A stretch of DNA of 10,501 nt from contig JANXQG010000532.1 of NCBI GenBank assembly GCA_025356915.1, positions 1 through 10,501 of the forward strand. The letters are read 5' to 3'. How positions within the stretch are numbered: position 1 is the stretch's first letter; each line of letters begins with the position of its first letter. Both the position numbers and the translations under genes were made by a program. Positions 7,711 through 10,501 of the stretch are shown here, piece after piece. The notes under the pieces were generated by a model, which worked only from the letters and a program-made list of their open reading frames with translations, ran no database searches and was not told the origin of the DNA. This stretch comes from Planctomycetota bacterium. GTDB taxonomy: Bacteria; Planctomycetota; Planctomycetia; Pirellulales; Thermoguttaceae.

Positions 7711-9226
7711 ACCCCGCAGTCAACTGCCGTTCAATCTGGCGAATGGCCTCGTCGATTTTCCATGTATGCTCGGGCATGCAGAGTGGTTCGTCGCAGATCA
7801 TCCACTGATCGACCCGCTTCTGGGCGGAAATCACGGTACTGTGACTGCGGTGACCAAAAAACGCACCGATCTCGCTTAAGGCGGATCGCGTGTGCTTCCG
7901 CGCCAACCACATGGCCAGCATCCGCGGTTGGCTGACGCGACGTGTCTTGTCGTCGGATTGCAGGGTATGGGCTTCCAGGCCAAAGACCTTGCAAATCGCT
8001 TTCTCGATGTCAGAAAGTCGCACCACACGCGTGTTGTGCTGAATCATTTCGCTAAGTGCCTCTTCAGCCATGGGAACCGAGATCTTTTGCCGTGTGGCCT
8101 CGCTCGTGGCCTGCAAGCGGCAAATGGCCCCGGAAAGTTCCCGGGCGTGTCCCGTCAACCGCGATGCCACGAACCGCTGCACATCCGCAGGCACTTCAAT
8201 CCCCAAACGCTGCGACAAGTAACCGACGATCCCCAATCGCGTGGTGAAATCGGGTGGCTCGATGCGGCAAACCATCCCACCGGTCAGACGCGTGGTCAGT
8301 TCAGGCATGAAGTCGTTCAATTCAACCGGTGGCCGATCGGCAGCGAAAACCAATTGCCGGCCGTCGCGCAGGAGCGTGTCAACCGTGTGCATCAATTCGA
8401 CCTGGGTGGCCCGTTTTCCGGTCAAAAACTGCAAATCGTCGAGGATCAGCACGCGTACACCACGATATTTACGGCGAAAGACGGGCAAACCGCCACCCCG
8501 CAAGGCTTCGAGGAACTGGCTGGTGAACTGCTCGGAAGAGAGATAGACGGTCGTTGTGCCTCGGCCTGCCTTCCGCTCAGCCGACCAGATACCTTCCAGG
8601 AGATGCGTCTTGCCGACGCTTGTGGGGCCGTAGACAAACAGCGGCGTGATCTGTCCCGGGTTGCGGGCGACCATCTCGGCGGAATACATGGCCAGCCGGT
8701 TACTCGCGCCGACCACGAAAGACGAGAGCGAGGCAAACTTCCGTGGCGAAAAGGCGGGAGTGGGCGGTGGCGCTGCCTGCTTGGCCACTTGGCAGGTGTG
8801 CGCCACTGCGCCCACTTCCGCCGTTCTCGCCGAATCGTGTCTACCCTGACCGTTGAATGAAACCATTACGTCGGTACCTGACTGTGACTGTGTCAAAGGC
8901 TGAGAACCCACCAGCGGCTTGACAATACCGTTAACCTTCACATCGGCCGCTCCGCCACTTTGGTCGGAAACCTCGACACGGAACTCCAGCGACGGACGCT
9001 GGCCGAGGATTGCCAAGCAGACCTCCTCGATCGCCGTGCGAAAGTTCGTACGAATCCAATCGAGGAAGAACTGATTCGGTGCCCCGATCGTAAGGACGTG
9101 GCCGTCCCAATCGATCCGCGTGCGCGGTCCGAACCACAGTTCAAATCGGTCTTTTCCGACCCTGTCGGCCAGTGCAGTAAGCAAGGCCGACACGATGTCC
9201 ATATCGTCCCTGGTCAATTCCATCAC
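7709..9226 (-). CDS. dnaA: Chromosomal replication initiator protein DnaA
   Basis: DnaA binds DnaA boxes at the origin, forms an ATP-dependent filament and opens the duplex. All four domains are visible in 505 residues. Domain I is at about 1-85 (FELWFGPRT, then FFLDWIRTNF). Domain II is a flexible Gln/Ser/Pro-rich linker at about 86-165. Domain III is the AAA+ core, with Walker A GPTSVGKT at 200-207, Walker B ILDDLQF at 261-267, arginine finger Arg313 (TTRL) and sensor 2 Arg362 (ARELSGA). Domain IV is at about 400-505 and ends in IGAFFGHRSHSTVISAQK. Against E. coli, the base-contact positions differ: R399 is Lys, P423 is Ser, D433 is Ser and T435 is Ser, while H434 is kept. The start is GTG at 9226 or ATG at 9223; an AAGGAAGGA lies 11-14 bases upstream. 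No dnaN or recF is adjacent and I found no DnaA-box cluster. Confidence 0.96.
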   Translation of the reverse strand: MMELTRDDMDIVSALLTALADRVGKDRFELWFGPRTRIDWDGHVLTIGAPNQFFLDWIRTNFRTAIEEVCLAILGQRPSLEFRVEVSDQSGGAADVKVNGIVKPLVGSQPLTQSQSGTDVMVSFNGQGRHDSARTAEVGAVAHTCQVAKQAAPPPTPAFSPRKFASLSSFVVGASNRLAMYSAEMVARNPGQITPLFVYGPTSVGKTHLLEGIWSAERKAGRGTTTVYLSSEQFTSQFLEALRGGGLPVFRRKYRGVRVLILDDLQFLTGKRATQVELMHTVDTLLRDGRQLVFAADRPPVELNDFMPELTTRLTGGMVCRIEPPDFTTRLGIVGYLSQRLGIEVPADVQRFVASRLTGHARELSGAICRLQATSEATRQKISVPMAEEALSEMIQHNTRVVRLSDIEKAICKVFGLEAHTLQSDDKTRRVSQPRMLAMWLARKHTRSALSEIGAFFGHRSHSTVISAQKRVDQWMICDEPLCMPEHTWKIDEAIRQIERQLTAG

Positions 9227-9314
9227 CCCGGCGCACGTCCTTCCTTAACCGGCCGAACCGACGACCTGCAATGTCGCCTTTTTGAGCCGATCCGCAAGGA
9301 CGCACTGGCTGTGC

Positions 9315-9330
9315 GACGGCTGATGCCGTC
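9315..9330. repeat. Perfect hairpin GACGGC-TGAT-GCCGTC in the dnaA leader
   Basis: A 6-bp perfect stem with a 4-base loop lies about 90 bases upstream of the dnaA start. Together with the preceding bases it reads GTGCGACGGCTGATGCCGTC, whose first 11 bases equal those of the palindrome GTGCGACGGCTTACCGTCGC at 7168-7187. The two may be copies of one dispersed palindromic repeat. As RNA it could form in the dnaA leader. It is not followed by a T-run on the minus strand, so a terminator is unlikely there. Confidence 0.5.
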
Positions 9331-9351
9331 TTGGTTCCTGTTTTCCCAACA

Positions 9352-9366
9352 AGAAAGTGGCTTTCT
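9352..9366. repeat. Perfect hairpin AGAAAG-TGG-CTTTCT in the dnaA leader
   Basis: A 6-bp perfect stem with a 3-base loop lies 21 bases beyond the GACGGC hairpin, and a further 5-bp stem GGTAG/CTACC is at 9420-9436. Three small stems within about 120 bases suggest a structured leader or a patch of repeat debris; the sequence does not decide which. Confidence 0.4.
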
Positions 9367-9802
9367 CGGTCTGTGGCAGGCCGCAGGAACTGCGATACCC
9401 GTCCTACACGCGGGCAGCCGGTAGATATTTCCTACCACCTGCCTTACCGCGAATACCGTCTGCCTTGTTGGGCTTCCATCTGTGTCACTCGACCGCCTGA
9501 TTCTAGCAATGCTGGCACTGCTGTCAAAGGTCCAGTCGCGATTGTGAGACCAGAGTTAAATTTTCTTTGAATCGTCGCGCCGGATTCCGCGATAATCGTG
9601 GTCATAACGGAGGAACCACCAATTTTCTTGCCGGCGTTCCAGCGGATTGAGCAGGGTGGAAAAAATGTTCAACAGACTGCCGCGCACGAGCGTTCTGTAC
9701 GGAGAAAACGGAGAATCGGGAGAACGTCGTCTAGCAAAGGCGTTTATTAACCTGACTCTCATAAAACGCGAAGTTTTCCGTAGCCCAAACAGCCGGGAAT
9801 GT

Positions 9803-10501
9803 CTATTCTGCCATCGGTCCGTTCTCATCGAGAACCCGGATGTACACCGACCTCCGATCCCAAGATTGAAATCCGGCCGCCGCGTACATTCGTAGCGCAG
9901 GCTCGTTGGCCGCGTCCACGGCCAGCACAAGGCGATTCCGCGATGCCTGCCCGGAGAGCCACAGGGCATGGCGAACAATCTCGACACCCAGGCCACGCCC
10001 TCGCGCCGTCGGTAACAGCCCCATGTAAATCAGCTCCCAGATCGCATTTTCTGGGTAATCGGTAAGGATAAGACAGCCGATCTCCTCACCCTGGTGGAGT
10101 ACGATAAACCATCGTTCGGGGTCGAAATGGCCAGTCGCCTCATATCCTTGCAGTACTTCGTTGACACTGCGCACTCCATTCACGGCCGGACAGTCCAGGC
10201 TACCTTCATAGGTAGCATCCACCAGTTCGGCAAACCGCGCGCGCCGCTTAGGTGAGTAAGGTTCAAACTGAAGCTCGGAACAAGGCGGACTGGTTGGGAA
10301 TTCATCGGCTAGGCAAACCAAGTAAAGCAGGTTAGATAGGTGTCGAAAACCAACGGCCGCCAGTGATTTGGCATCCGCCCCCGCGTCTGTTGGCAAGAGG
10401 GCCTGGACCATGCGAATTTCAAGTTGTGGAAGATGTATTAGGCCCGCCCGAAGTAATTGGCATACCGTTTCTTGCGGCTCTCCAGCCACAATCCGAGGCG
10501 G
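9803..10501 (-). CDS. GNAT-family N-acetyltransferase, 5' end outside the window
   Basis: The frame is open to the right edge (PPRIVAGEPQ continues upstream of the GTG at 10489), so the true start lies beyond the window and at least 232 residues are visible. The C-terminal half is a GNAT domain: WFIVLHQGEEIGCLILTDYP forms the central strands, YMGLLPTARGRGLGVEIV carries motif A with the acetyl-CoA pyrophosphate loop ARGRGLG, and NEPALRMYAAAGF is motif B. The visible N-terminal part (residues about 15-60, ending AAVGFRHLSNLLYLVC) resembles the last strands of another GNAT domain without an acetyl-CoA loop, suggesting a tandem GNAT protein with a degenerate first half, like mycothiol-synthase-type enzymes. 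The acceptor substrate is unknown. The gene reads toward dnaA but is separated from it by 576 bases, so co-transcription is uncertain. Confidence 0.88.
   Translation of the reverse strand, partial: PPRIVAGEPQETVCQLLRAGLIHLPQLEIRMVQALLPTDAGADAKSLAAVGFRHLSNLLYLVCLADEFPTSPPCSELQFEPYSPKRRARFAELVDATYEGSLDCPAVNGVRSVNEVLQGYEATGHFDPERWFIVLHQGEEIGCLILTDYPENAIWELIYMGLLPTARGRGLGVEIVRHALWLSGQASRNRLVLAVDAANEPALRMYAAAGFQSWDRRSVYIRVLDENGPMAE

Larger units (their letters stand above)
9227..9802. other. Gene-free dnaA leader and intergenic region
   Basis: This stretch separates the acetyltransferase stop from the dnaA start, with both genes reading leftward, and must hold the dnaA promoter unless dnaA is co-transcribed. 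I see no convincing gene on either strand; the open frames have no family features and overlap the acetyltransferase out of frame. It contains small hairpins at 9315-9330, 9352-9366 and 9420-9436, a weak inverted repeat GCGTTT/AAACGC at 9740-9769, and three 9-base near-repeats at 9700-9726. No promoter is clear enough to call. A single sequence at 9655-9663 (minus strand TTTTCCACC) is two mismatches from a DnaA box, which is not enough to suggest an origin. Confidence 0.6.

Noticed and set aside
7892..8860. 322-codon plus-strand frame
   Set aside because: It is antisense to dnaA, whose motifs are unmistakable, and has no family features of its own.
9655..9663. Possible DnaA box (TTTTCCACC on the minus strand) marking an origin
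   Set aside because: A single site with two mismatches, no cluster and no AT-rich unwinding element; not sufficient.
9556..9996. 146-codon minus-strand frame
   Set aside because: The first half is the acetyltransferase read out of frame, and the rest is intergenic sequence with no motif.

Overview
The window looks like a chromosomal segment from a planctomycete, most likely of the Pirellulales type. This is inferred from moderately high GC, a DnaA whose recognition helix ends in the variant HSTVISAQK, long uncharacterised secreted or membrane proteins, an ABC-2 operon headed by a large lipoprotein, and the remains of a formylglycine-generating-enzyme-like protein with a PEP-CTERM tail. No RNA gene, CRISPR array, prophage or intact insertion sequence is visible.

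Layout. (1) 3-2036, plus strand: the 3' part of a large uncharacterised protein whose reading frame runs in from the left edge. (2) 2083-7128, minus strand: a compact three-gene operon in the order lipoprotein (4681-7128), ABC ATPase (3758-4684), ABC-2 permease (2083-3753). The first junction is an ATGA overlap and the second a 4-base gap, so the three are probably translated as a coupled unit. The ATPase and the fused double permease would form an ABC-2 type complex. The lipoprotein, anchored by an N-terminal lipid and crossing the membrane twice in mid-chain, is the likely extracytoplasmic partner. The substrate is unknown. (3) 7141-7708: a 570-base stretch without an intact gene. It holds a 24-bp imperfect inverted repeat, a 9-bp-periodic dispersed repeat, and a frameshifted relic of a sulfatase-modifying-factor/PEP-CTERM protein. 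(4) 7709-9226, minus strand: dnaA, complete, with the AAA+ motifs intact but several DNA-box contact positions differing from E. coli. (5) 9227-9802: a gene-free leader of dnaA with several small perfect hairpins, one sharing its first 11 bases with the inverted repeat on the other side of dnaA. (6) 9803-10501, minus strand: a GNAT-family acetyltransferase with what looks like a degenerate N-terminal GNAT half, cut by the right edge.

The genes do not form one pathway. The clearest functional unit is the lipoprotein/ATPase/permease operon. The most unusual items are the decayed PEP-CTERM gene directly behind dnaA and the diverged DNA-recognition residues of DnaA. I see no convincing evidence of a wholly new system here.
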